NCBI GenBank assembly: GCA_963972195.1
Contig: CAXATH010000006.1
Location: 1-64,000, forward strand
Direction of reading: 5' to 3'
Length of the DNA: 64,000 bases
Source of the DNA: Litorimonas sp963972195
GTDB taxonomy: Bacteria; Pseudomonadota; Alphaproteobacteria; Caulobacterales; Maricaulaceae
A program made the position numbers and the translations under genes. A model generated the notes under the pieces. It was not told the DNA's origin. It searched no databases and saw only the letters and a program-made list of their open reading frames with translations. Shown in pieces: positions 26,218-34,519 of the stretch. Every line of letters starts with the position of its first letter. The first letter of the stretch is position 1.

Positions 26218-27806
26218 ACTGCGGGCTCAGCGGGCTTCGATTTTCCGCCATCTTCGCCCAATCCGGGACGGCGCCGAGGAAGGACAAGGCTGGCTTTAAG
26301 ACCGGCTGTACCGCGATCCTCAAATCCATCTTCGAGAATAAACTCCGCTCTGTGCAGATCGGCTACGGCATCGACAAGGGCCATGCCGAGCCCGCTGCCA
26401 GGTAAAGTCCGGCTCTTATCAAGACGCACAAAGCGTTCTTTCACCCGCTCCCGATCCGCGGCCGGAATGCCCGGACCATCATCCGTGACAGAAATTGAAA
26501 CACGGCCATTACGGGTTTTGCGAAGATCGAGATGTATCCGCCCGCCCTTTGGCGTGTACTTGATCGCGTTCTCAACCAGATTGGACACAGCCTGAGACAA
26601 CAATCCCCGGTCCGCCAAAATATCCGTGCCTTTGGCAATATCAGCGGAAAATATGAGATCTGCATCTTCGCAGGCCGGTTCATAAAGCTCCGCCAAATCA
26701 TCCAATAAAGGTTTGGGGTCCGTCGGCTGCAACAGCTCTCTGCGCTCTCCGGCTTCCAATCGGGCGATCCGCAACACACCGTCAAAGGTTGTCAAAAGCT
26801 CGCTTGCGTCTTCGGCAGCGGAAAACAAAACATCGGCTTCAGGCGTATCGCCCAGCTCCACAGCGGCGCTTTCCAGCCGCGTTCTTAGCCGTGTAAGCGG
26901 AGAACGCAGGTCATGAGCAATAGAATCCCCGGCATAACGCATCGCCTGCATCAGGCGGTCAATATGGTCGAGCATGGAATTCAAATGCTCCGCCAAAAGA
27001 TCCATCTCATCTTCGGAATAATTCCGGGGCGCGCGGCGATCCAAATTCCCTGCGCGGACATCCGTCGCCAGACGGTTAAAAGCCTCGACCCGCGCCGCAA
27101 AGCTGCGCGAAACAAACCATGAGGAAATCAGGCCCAAAATTGCGGCCAGTAATAGAGCCGGCACAAGGGTTGAGCGAATTCTATCACCCGTTCTCGAGAT
27201 CGCTTCTACGTCCCGTCCAACAATTATGGCCGCCACATTGTCATCATCCAACTTCAGATTACCGACGATTCCGCGGGCCCGGCGATCAATGAAGTCTTCG
27301 GAGTCTGAATTCGGATCCGAATAAAGAAATTGAATTTTTGAAAACCCCCGACTGTTGATATCATCCTGGGCGATAGCTTCGCTGGCCAACAGGTCGCCTT
27401 GGCCGAGAATATTTCCGCGAATGAGGACCTGGGATTGACGACGAGCTTGCAGGAAATAGAGCGCCTCGTAACTTGCTCCGCGAACCGTGACGGCGCGCTC
27501 CACCGCTGTGATGCCGCCGCGGTCGTAAAGCTGCTTGTATTCACTGCTGCCCGGCGAAAGGGTTTGAGGCACAATTCCAGCCGCTTTCGCAGCTTTGACG
27601 CGGGCAGCGCCGCCTTCGTCGTAGAGGTTTTGGAGTTCCGCGATCTCGTCAATATTCGCCTGCTCCACTCTCCGGAGCTCAGACTCGATCATTGAGTAGT
27701 AGACGAGCCCCAATGCGGCGGCGACGCTGACCATCGTCAGCGTCGCGCCCAATAGGGAAAGGCGGAACATCGTGTTCCGCAGTAATTTTTGAATAGCGTC
27801 AATCAC
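26214..27806 (-). CDS. Sensor histidine kinase with HAMP domain
   Basis: 530 residues: TM1 (about 14-38), a periplasmic region of some 170 residues, TM2 (LLLAAILGLISSWFVSRSF), a HAMP linker, HisKA with the phospho-acceptor His in IAHDLRSPLTRLRTR, and HATPase (NAIKYTPKGG, DDGPGIPAADRERV). It ends in a short Lys/Pro-rich tail. It follows its cognate OmpR-type regulator gene after 24 bases, downstream of a degP-type gene. That arrangement is typical of envelope-stress two-component systems. The stop codon overlaps the pleC stop. Confidence 0.9.
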   Translation of the reverse strand: MIDAIQKLLRNTMFRLSLLGATLTMVSVAAALGLVYYSMIESELRRVEQANIDEIAELQNLYDEGGAARVKAAKAAGIVPQTLSPGSSEYKQLYDRGGITAVERAVTVRGASYEALYFLQARRQSQVLIRGNILGQGDLLASEAIAQDDINSRGFSKIQFLYSDPNSDSEDFIDRRARGIVGNLKLDDDNVAAIIVGRDVEAISRTGDRIRSTLVPALLLAAILGLISSWFVSRSFAARVEAFNRLATDVRAGNLDRRAPRNYSEDEMDLLAEHLNSMLDHIDRLMQAMRYAGDSIAHDLRSPLTRLRTRLESAAVELGDTPEADVLFSAAEDASELLTTFDGVLRIARLEAGERRELLQPTDPKPLLDDLAELYEPACEDADLIFSADIAKGTDILADRGLLSQAVSNLVENAIKYTPKGGRIHLDLRKTRNGRVSISVTDDGPGIPAADRERVKERFVRLDKSRTLPGSGLGMALVDAVADLHRAEFILEDGFEDRGTAGLKASLVLPRRRPGLGEDGGKSKPAEPAV

Positions 27807-27830
27807 AATCGAACGCTTAAAGAGCGGTCA

Positions 27831-28502
27831 TTAGACCTGCAAGCGATAACCCGCGCCGCGAACAGTATGCAGCAAAGGCTCATCGAACTCCTTGTCGATT
27901 TTTCCGCGCAGACGCGAGATATGCACGTCGATCACATTGGTCTGGGGGTCAAAGTGATAGTCCCAGACTTTTTCGAGGAGCATGGTGCGGGTCACTACCC
28001 GTCCGGCATTGCGCATCAAGCATTCCAGCAAACGAAATTCGCGGGGCTGCAACAGGATTTTTTGTCCGTCGCGGCGCACTGTGCGGGCCAGAAGATCCAT
28101 TTCCAGATCCCCGACCTTTAACTTCGTCACAGCGGCATTTGGATCAGACCGTCGGCCAATCGCTTCGACACGGGCGAGCAGTTCTGTAAAGGAATAGGGT
28201 TTGGCGAGATAATCATCCCCGCCAGCGCGTAGGCCTTCAACCTTGTGGTCAACTTCGCCAAGCGCTGACAGGATCAGGACCGGAGTCGCGTCACCGTCTT
28301 CACGCAAATCACCAAGAAGCTCCAGACCGTCCCGCTTCGGCAGCATTCGATCGAGTATTAGAGCATCATAATCTGCCGCCTTGGCCATTTCGAGACCCAA
28401 ATCCCCGTCAGGGGCGAGGTCAACGACATGACCGGCTTCCATCAGCCCTTTGCGGACATATTCAGCGGCCACTTCATCATCTTCGACAACGAGTATTCTC
28501 AT
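27831..28502 (-). CDS. OmpR-family response regulator
   Basis: 223 residues from ATG 28502 (GGAG with a six-base spacer); an in-frame GTG four codons earlier is less likely. Receiver domain: VVEDDE, the phospho-Asp in ALILDRMLP, and the conserved Lys in YLAKPYSF. Winged-helix DNA-binding domain: LQPREFRLLECLMRN and TNVIDVHISRLRGKID. It pairs with the kinase encoded 24 bases downstream. The degP-type gene lies 68 bases upstream on the same strand, so it may be part of the same regulon. Confidence 0.93.
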   Translation of the reverse strand: MRILVVEDDEVAAEYVRKGLMEAGHVVDLAPDGDLGLEMAKAADYDALILDRMLPKRDGLELLGDLREDGDATPVLILSALGEVDHKVEGLRAGGDDYLAKPYSFTELLARVEAIGRRSDPNAAVTKLKVGDLEMDLLARTVRRDGQKILLQPREFRLLECLMRNAGRVVTRTMLLEKVWDYHFDPQTNVIDVHISRLRGKIDKEFDEPLLHTVRGAGYRLQV

Positions 28503-28570
28503 TTCTTTCTCCACTTGTCCCCCAGACTTTGGCTTAATTTCGTTTTAGTTTCTTTGCGTAAAATATGGTT

Positions 28571-30169
28571 TTAAAATGGCAAAACCATATAAGTCTCTCG
28601 CCCGCTTTTCAGACGGACATTTAAGGTGATACTTTGTTTTTCATCCAGCTTGGCATTCAACACCACTGAGCGCAAAACGTCTGTCTCGGCCAAAGGTTCA
28701 TTTTCGGCCTCTAAAAGCACCATACCCGTCTCGAATCCGGCGGCCTCAGCCTGACTGCCGGGCGTAACCGATTCAACATAAATCCCCACCTGATCCGAAC
28801 GCATTTTGATTGCATTCCGAAATTCGGAAGAGATATCAAGGACTTGCAGTCCTGTATCGATATTGATCGTGCCGCGTGCCGGCTCCTTTGGCGGGGGCGG
28901 CGGCAGACCTTGAGTAACGGCTTTCGCGGTTTCAACTTCATGCTTGTTGGGTCTTTCAGCGATAGAAATATTGAGCGCATAAGTCTTTTCGTCGCGCTCA
29001 TAGATAAACCGGCCCACATCGCCCGGTTTCATATCGCCGATGACGCGAGTCGCTTCGACGGCATTTCGTACCGCTTTATCGTTTATTCTCAGAATGATAT
29101 CGTCAACCTGCAGGCCATATTGCTGGGCCGGGCTGCCGGCTACAACATCATTGACGAGGGCGCCGGCTTTGAAAATGCCGGGTCTGCCTTCGATTTCAAA
29201 TTCGGCGTCGCGCAGGGCCGCCCCAAGAAAGCCGCGCCGCACCCGCCCGTCTGTTCTAAGCGAGTTGACGATTTGATCGGCAGTGGTGTGCGGAATGACG
29301 AAAGCAATCCCGACACTGGCGCCGGTCGGAGAGTAGATCGCAGAGTTTACCCCGACGACTTCGCCGTCCAGATTAAAGAGCGGACCGCCGGAATTTCCCC
29401 GGTTAATAGTCGCATCTGTTTGAATATAATCGACATAGTTACCGCTATCGACGCGTTCGCGCCCAATCGCCGAAATAACGCCGAGGCTGGTAGATTGGCC
29501 AATCCCAAAAGGGTTTCCAATCGCGACGACCCAGTCGCCAATGCGCACGTCGCCTTCCTTTTTAAACGAAAGATGCGGAATGTCTTTCTGGGTTTTTATC
29601 TGAAGCAAAGCGAGGTCAGTTTCCTCATCGGTCCCGAGCACGCGCGCCGGGTAAATCTGGCCGTCATTGAATTCGATATTGATGGAGTCACCGCCTTCAA
29701 TCACGTGATAATTCGTGACGACCTCGTTTTTATCCGAGATAATAAATCCGGAGCCTTGGCCCTCTGAGGTAGTCTCCCCGCTTTCCGTTCTCACGATAAC
29801 ATTGACAACTGACTGGCTGACATTTTCCACTAAATCCGCGATGGAAGGCAGAGACGAGACAGACATATCCATCAGGTTCCGAGCCGAAGTGCCGTTAGGG
29901 ATGCGGGCATTGGGCGCGGCGGGGACGACGCCTTCGGGGGACAAACGCGGAAGTGGTTCAGCCCCTTCTGAGGCGGCTTGTTCGCGCAGAGGAGTAAAGC
30001 CCTGGCTCTCTTTCTGACCAGCACTCAACCCTTGAGCGTTTATCGCAGGCGTGGCTTTCAGCTTTTCGGAGGCATTGTCCTGCGCCCATGACGGCGCGGA
30101 GACAAGCGCGACCGCACTTGTTAGACTTAAGAGCAGTTTCCGTGATGTAAAAAGGGTCTGTAAAGACAC
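28571..30169 (-). CDS. degP: DegP/Do-family periplasmic serine protease
   Basis: 532 residues. Signal peptide (cleaved after SWA, about residue 29), a Gln/Pro-rich linker, then a trypsin-like domain with His155 (NYHVIEGG), Asp185 (TDLALL) and Ser260 (GNSGGPLF). Two PDZ domains follow (about 310-400 and 440-530). The family degrades or refolds misfolded periplasmic proteins. It is upstream of and on the same strand as a two-component pair that probably senses envelope stress. Family assignment is secure; DegP versus DegQ/MucD is not. Confidence 0.92.
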   Translation of the reverse strand: MSLQTLFTSRKLLLSLTSAVALVSAPSWAQDNASEKLKATPAINAQGLSAGQKESQGFTPLREQAASEGAEPLPRLSPEGVVPAAPNARIPNGTSARNLMDMSVSSLPSIADLVENVSQSVVNVIVRTESGETTSEGQGSGFIISDKNEVVTNYHVIEGGDSINIEFNDGQIYPARVLGTDEETDLALLQIKTQKDIPHLSFKKEGDVRIGDWVVAIGNPFGIGQSTSLGVISAIGRERVDSGNYVDYIQTDATINRGNSGGPLFNLDGEVVGVNSAIYSPTGASVGIAFVIPHTTADQIVNSLRTDGRVRRGFLGAALRDAEFEIEGRPGIFKAGALVNDVVAGSPAQQYGLQVDDIILRINDKAVRNAVEATRVIGDMKPGDVGRFIYERDEKTYALNISIAERPNKHEVETAKAVTQGLPPPPPKEPARGTINIDTGLQVLDISSEFRNAIKMRSDQVGIYVESVTPGSQAEAAGFETGMVLLEAENEPLAETDVLRSVVLNAKLDEKQSITLNVRLKSGRETYMVLPF

Positions 30170-30269
30170 TCAACGATTCCTCCAACTTGGCTCCCACCGT
30201 AGGAGCTCTTGACTTTCAGGAACATGTCCAAAACATGACAAGGAAGTCATGAACTGAGGAAAGCGCCTT

Positions 30270-30917
30270 CTATCCGGCCTCATCGCGGGAAAAGACGAAA
30301 AGATGATTGTTTTTCGGCATTTCGATCAGGCGGCTTTCATTAAAACCCGCCTTTGCAAAGATATGCTTAACAAAGGCTTGTTCGCGAACGCCCCATTCAG
30401 GATTTCGAGCCTTGAGATTTCTGTCAAACTCGAGATTAGACGGCGCCGACTCTGCTTCGTTTAGAAACGGCCCGTAAAGGCAAATAACGCCTCCTGATTT
30501 AAGGACATGTGCGGCGCCCATTGCCAGCCCCTCACACGCTGCAACGGGCGCGATATGGATCATATTTGCGGAAAATATAGCATTGTAATCTGGCAAACCG
30601 CCCCACCACTCAGGCGCTGTCATATCCAGCGGCAGAGACGGGCGGAGCTGCATCGGGTTATCACGTCTCCAATCGTCTTCGCTTGCCCGGGATTCAGCGT
30701 CAGGGTCTGAATATTGCCAAGAAATATCATCCCGAACGGCGCATACGGTGTGGCCATGCTCCCCCGTCCCTGAGGCTATTTCAAGTATATCAGATTCGGC
30801 CGGTAGGATGGTTTTAAGGTGCGCCGCTATAACGTCTTTGTTGCGGCCGGAGCTGGGGGAAAAACGGCGCGCGCCCTCCTGTTTTCTGTCTTCAAGCGCG
30901 ATAGGGGGTTTCGTCAT
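30270..30917 (-). CDS. DUF938 SAM-dependent methyltransferase
   Basis: 215 residues. The Rossmann-like SAM-binding loop is ILEIASGTGEHGHT, followed by WQYSDPDAESRASEDDW and IFSANMIHIAPVAACEGL. All are typical of the DUF938 family, predicted methyltransferases of unknown substrate. The start codon overlaps the stop of the upstream kinase gene by four bases (ATGA type), implying translational coupling to the two-component operon. Confidence 0.85.
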   Translation of the reverse strand: MTKPPIALEDRKQEGARRFSPSSGRNKDVIAAHLKTILPAESDILEIASGTGEHGHTVCAVRDDISWQYSDPDAESRASEDDWRRDNPMQLRPSLPLDMTAPEWWGGLPDYNAIFSANMIHIAPVAACEGLAMGAAHVLKSGGVICLYGPFLNEAESAPSNLEFDRNLKARNPEWGVREQAFVKHIFAKAGFNESRLIEMPKNNHLFVFSRDEAG

Positions 30918-32320
30918 GACTTGCCAACTTTGGGAAGAATGAGGTCTGCCTGCAAGCCTCCCATATCAGAACGAGAGAGATGAAACAGCCCCTTATAAGC
31001 GCGGGCGAGATCGTCCACGATAGCGAGTCCCAAACCACTGCCAGGCGTCGCTTCGTCCAGCCGCGCGCCGCGTTTGAGCGCTTCTTCATACTCTCTGGGA
31101 TCCAGACCTGCGCCGTTATCTTCGATGGTGATGCGCATCATATCCGGGCGCTGTTCGTCCGTTTTAGCCCGGAGTTTGATATCGCTTTTTGTCCACTTCG
31201 CTGCGTTATCCATGAGGTTGCCAATCATATCTTCCAGATCACGTTTGGCACCGCGAAAGACGAGCGTGCTCTCTGCTTCGACATCGATCAAAAGATCTTT
31301 GTCCCGGTAGATGCGGGGGAGCGTGCGTGTGAGGGGTTCGATGACTTCTTCCACCGGAGTAGTGACGCCAATTGCCTGACCTCTCGCGGCGGCGCGCGCG
31401 CGGCGAAGGTGATGATCCACTTGTTGCCGCATGATTTCAGTTTGTTTGGATACCAGTTTGGACGGCGTTGATTTGGCGCCTTGCGCTTCGTTCTGAAGAA
31501 CCGCCAAAGGAGTTTTCAACGCATGGGCCAGATTTCCGACATGCGTTCGTGCCCGCTCGACAATATTTTTGTTATGAGTAATCAGACTATTAAGCTCTTG
31601 AGCAAGGGGCGCGATTTCAGGCGGGTAGACCCCTTCAACCTGCGCGGCCTTCCCTTCTCGCACGTCCGCAACCTTGTTCCGCAGGGTAAAGAGCGGGCTG
31701 AGGCCAACGCGAACCTGAGTATAAACGGCGAAAATCAACGCCAGGCAGAGCGCTGTCATGAGCGCCAATGCCGTCAGAGCAAAGCGTTGAATATCGCGAG
31801 TAGCCGCCCGTTTATCCGCGCCGGCCAGGACTATAACCGGCTGGTCCGTTCCCGGCAGAATAACCTGCCGCGCCACAATGCGGAGGGTTTCGCCCGTATC
31901 GACGCCTTGGCTGGAGGCCCGAACCGCTTCGCCCATATTTGATTTCAGCTCCCGCAAGACAGGAGGGTCCAGGGTCAGGCTTTCGCCGTAGAGGGAGCGC
32001 GACGCCGCGAGGGGCAGCAAAGGCGCGCGGGCCTCTTCTCCTATTCGTCCTATGAGCCAATAGCGCCCGGAGAGCGCGCGTTGATAGCGCGGGTCCAGCG
32101 GTTCGCGGGACACGGCAACGACGCCGTTTTCATTGACATCAACCGACGCAATCAAAGACGTCACCGCGCTGTCCAGCGGGTCATCGAAAATACGGTATGT
32201 GGTTGTTCGGTAAAGCCACGTTAAAACTACGGCCGAGAGGATAAGAATCGGGATGGCCCACATCGCCGCGCCCCGGACGAGACCGGTAACGAGAGAGCGG
32301 GGCTGACGGGATTCGGTCAT
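30914..32320 (-). CDS. PhoQ-like sensor histidine kinase
   Basis: 468 residues: TM1 (MWAIPILILSAVVLTWLY), a periplasmic region, TM2 (LTALALMTALCLALIFAVYT), HAMP, then a HisKA domain with the phospho-acceptor His in NLAHALKTPLAVLQNE. The HALKTPL form is typical of PhoQ-like kinases. HATPase boxes NLMDNAAKW, EDNGAGLDP and GSGLGLAIV are intact. Partner regulator gene 104 bases upstream, preceded by a PepSY protein gene; a DUF938 methyltransferase follows. The order PepSY, regulator, kinase suggests control of envelope or antimicrobial-peptide responses (inference). Confidence 0.9.
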   Translation of the reverse strand: MTESRQPRSLVTGLVRGAAMWAIPILILSAVVLTWLYRTTTYRIFDDPLDSAVTSLIASVDVNENGVVAVSREPLDPRYQRALSGRYWLIGRIGEEARAPLLPLAASRSLYGESLTLDPPVLRELKSNMGEAVRASSQGVDTGETLRIVARQVILPGTDQPVIVLAGADKRAATRDIQRFALTALALMTALCLALIFAVYTQVRVGLSPLFTLRNKVADVREGKAAQVEGVYPPEIAPLAQELNSLITHNKNIVERARTHVGNLAHALKTPLAVLQNEAQGAKSTPSKLVSKQTEIMRQQVDHHLRRARAAARGQAIGVTTPVEEVIEPLTRTLPRIYRDKDLLIDVEAESTLVFRGAKRDLEDMIGNLMDNAAKWTKSDIKLRAKTDEQRPDMMRITIEDNGAGLDPREYEEALKRGARLDEATPGSGLGLAIVDDLARAYKGLFHLSRSDMGGLQADLILPKVGKS

Positions 32321-32424
32321 GAAAAAAGTCTAAAGCGAAATAAATGCTGCAACAAGCTCTCTAAATCTGCCCTGCTCGAACTCAAGAAAAGACCTGGGCA
32401 CCTAAACAGCTTATAGACTTGGAT

Positions 32425-33102
32425 TTACTCAGCCTTTTCAGAGGCCGGATCCACCAAGCGGTAACCAAGCCCCCTGACGGTCTCTATCCGCTCGGTGCCA
32501 ATCTTGCGTCTCAGGCGCCCGACAAAGACTTCAATCGTATTGGAGTCGCGGTCATAATCTTGTTCGTAAATATGTTCGACCAGCTCCGTACGGGAGATAA
32601 CGCGCCCGCGATGGGCCGCCATATAAGCGAGGAGGCGGAATTCGTGGCTGGTCAATTTGATCGCCATGCCGTTGACAAAGGCCCGCGCCGAGCGGTTGTC
32701 GATAGACAGCTCACCAATATCGATCGTGTCTGTCGTGTGGCCCGAGGCGCGGCGCAGCAAGGCCCGCAAACGTGCCAAGAGCTCTTCGGTATGAAAAGGT
32801 TTGGTCAGATAATCATCCGCGCCCGCATCAAACCCGGCGACTTTCTCGCTCCATTGATCCCGCGCCGTCAAAATCATCACAGGGAATTTTTTCCCGTCGG
32901 CGCGCCATTTCTGCAAAACGGAAACCCCGTCTATTTGCGGCAAGCCCAAATCGAGAATAACCGCATCATAAGGCTCTGTGTCCCCCAGAAAGTGGCCATC
33001 TTCGCCGTTATCCGCCACATCCACCGCATAGCCAGTATCTTTCAACGCCGTGCGGAGCTGGCGGGACAAATCGGGGTCGTCTTCTACAATTAAAATGCGC
33101 AT
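32425..33102 (-). CDS. OmpR/PhoP-family response regulator
   Basis: 225 residues. Receiver domain: IVEDD, the phospho-Asp in AVILDLGLPQIDG, and YLTKPFHTEELLARL with the conserved Lys. Winged-helix domain: LTSHEFRLLAYMAAHRG and SNTIEVFVGRLRRKIG. It resembles PhoP-type regulators and pairs with the kinase encoded downstream. The PepSY gene lies 50 bases upstream on the same strand. Confidence 0.93.
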   Translation of the reverse strand: MRILIVEDDPDLSRQLRTALKDTGYAVDVADNGEDGHFLGDTEPYDAVILDLGLPQIDGVSVLQKWRADGKKFPVMILTARDQWSEKVAGFDAGADDYLTKPFHTEELLARLRALLRRASGHTTDTIDIGELSIDNRSARAFVNGMAIKLTSHEFRLLAYMAAHRGRVISRTELVEHIYEQDYDRDSNTIEVFVGRLRRKIGTERIETVRGLGYRLVDPASEKAE

Positions 33103-33152
33103 GAAAAACCTATCGAAAAAAGGACGCTAAATCTGGGCTATAGCCGAAAATA

Positions 33153-33485
33153 TCATTTCACCCGGCCGGTCGTGGCGTCAATACGAATATCAATAATCCG
33201 ACCGCCTGGCGCTCTGACGCGAACAATATATGTGTTGCCCACCAGCCGAAGATCGACATATTCGCCGCCATTCACCCGCTTTAGAGCAATCGATTTCGCC
33301 TTGGACGCTGAAATGCGGTTTTGGGCATATTGAACGTAGGACTGCGCATTCGCAGACGCGCTTTGCAGGTAGGTTTGGGACGTTTGGACAGGCTTATCGG
33401 CCGGCATTTGGGGCGCCGCCATAGCTGTCGCCGCGCTTAAAAAAAACGCTATAGCGGCAATTATTATGGACCGTAACGTCATCAT
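33153..33485 (-). CDS. Small periplasmic PepSY-domain protein
   Basis: 110 residues with a signal peptide (cleaved after AMA, about residue 23). The C-terminal 55 residues are a PepSY domain: ISASKAKSIALKRVNGGEY, then RIDATTGRVK. Free PepSY proteins often sit beside PhoPQ-like systems and may inhibit proteases or sense periplasmic state. It leads the operon with the regulator and kinase genes, so it may modulate that sensor (inference). Confidence 0.85.
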   Translation of the reverse strand: MMTLRSIIIAAIAFFLSAATAMAAPQMPADKPVQTSQTYLQSASANAQSYVQYAQNRISASKAKSIALKRVNGGEYVDLRLVGNTYIVRVRAPGGRIIDIRIDATTGRVK

Positions 33486-33506
33486 GCGCCCTGTTTAGCA
33501 ATATAA

Positions 33507-33538
33507 GCCTGAATAACATCTGAATATCCGATTCAGGC
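33507..33538. promoter_or_regulatory. Inverted repeat upstream of the PepSY two-component operon
   Basis: GCCTGAAT (33507-33514) and ATTCAGGC (33531-33538) are perfect complements. A third CTGAAT copy lies between them. The site is 20-50 bases upstream of the PepSY start, where the response regulator could bind its own promoter. No T tract follows, so it is not a terminator. Its use as an operator is inference. Confidence 0.35.
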
Positions 33539-33551
33539 GGTGTTTTATCGC

Positions 33552-34481
33552 TTAGAGCAATCCGTTTCGAATGTCAGCCCCGCCCATATCCGGCCAGTCT
33601 TTGGCCATGGTCGGCAAGGCAGAAATTTCGGCGTCCGTCAATTTGATGAGCGTCGTAACATAAAGATCGCCTTTTGCCGCGCCTTTACCGGAGAGGCGGA
33701 AGCGTTTTCCTGTATTGGTACCGGGCGGAATCGTCAGCTTGACCGTGCCCTGCGGCATGGGAATGTCCACTTTCGCGCCTTTGGCCGCCTCTGAGAGGGT
33801 GATGGGCAAGTCCAGATGAAGATCATCGCCTTCGCGCCGCAAGTTTTTATGCGGCTTGATATTTATCTCGATTTTAGCGTCGCCAGCCGGTCCGCCATTG
33901 ACTCCCGGGCGTCCTTTGCCGCGAAGACGCAAGACCTGGCCGTCTTTCACGCCAGCGGGCAATTTTACTTTTAGTCCGCCTTGCAGGGATTTTGTCCCGC
34001 CTTCCAACGCCGTCAGGAGCGGCAACTGCATTTTATAGCGGACATCCGCGCCTTTTTGCGGACGCATGGGCGGGCGTTCCATACCGCCCTGCATGCCGCC
34101 CATATTCATTCCGAAGAGAGAGGAGAACAGATCCGCCATATCGTCCTGACCGCCCGCGCGGCGAGACCTCTGGTTAAAGCCGCCGAAACCGCCAAAGCCG
34201 GTTTGCGGCCCGCCCCCGCCAAACGGATTTCCGCCGCCTGCAAAGGGGTTTTGCTGCTGACCCGAGCCATCCACCTGTCCGGTGTCATATTGCTTGCGCA
34301 TTTCATCATTGGTCAGCAGGGAATAGGCCGCCGTCACTTCCTTGAAGCGTTCCGCAACCTTGGGGTCATTATTATTCGTGTCAGGATGAAGTTTTTTTGC
34401 GAGTGTCCGATAAGCTTTTTTAATTTCTGCTTTCGTCGCGTCTTTCTTCACCCCCAATAAAGTATAAGGGTTTTTTGCCAT
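33552..34481 (-). CDS. DnaJ-domain protein, CbpA-like (no zinc finger)
   Basis: 309 residues: N-terminal J domain with HPD (KKLHPDTNN), a Gly/Phe-rich linker (about 75-130), then a DnaJ C-terminal substrate-binding domain starting near GADVRYKMQLPLLTA. The cysteine zinc-finger of true DnaJ is absent, so it is a CbpA-type Hsp40. It would direct substrates to DnaK. It starts 38 bases after the last GTA gene on the same strand with no terminator between, so readthrough from the GTA operon is possible. Confidence 0.9.
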   Translation of the reverse strand: MAKNPYTLLGVKKDATKAEIKKAYRTLAKKLHPDTNNNDPKVAERFKEVTAAYSLLTNDEMRKQYDTGQVDGSGQQQNPFAGGGNPFGGGGPQTGFGGFGGFNQRSRRAGGQDDMADLFSSLFGMNMGGMQGGMERPPMRPQKGADVRYKMQLPLLTALEGGTKSLQGGLKVKLPAGVKDGQVLRLRGKGRPGVNGGPAGDAKIEINIKPHKNLRREGDDLHLDLPITLSEAAKGAKVDIPMPQGTVKLTIPPGTNTGKRFRLSGKGAAKGDLYVTTLIKLTDAEISALPTMAKDWPDMGGADIRNGLL

Positions 34482-34519
34482 GTTAGGAATGTAAGCGGGA
34501 CGACGGCGTTTTCAATGGC

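Noticed and set aside
30170..30269. Possible sigma-E/EcfG promoter (GGAAC) upstream of the degP-type gene
   Set aside because: GGAAC is on the opposite strand to the gene and no matching -10 is present.
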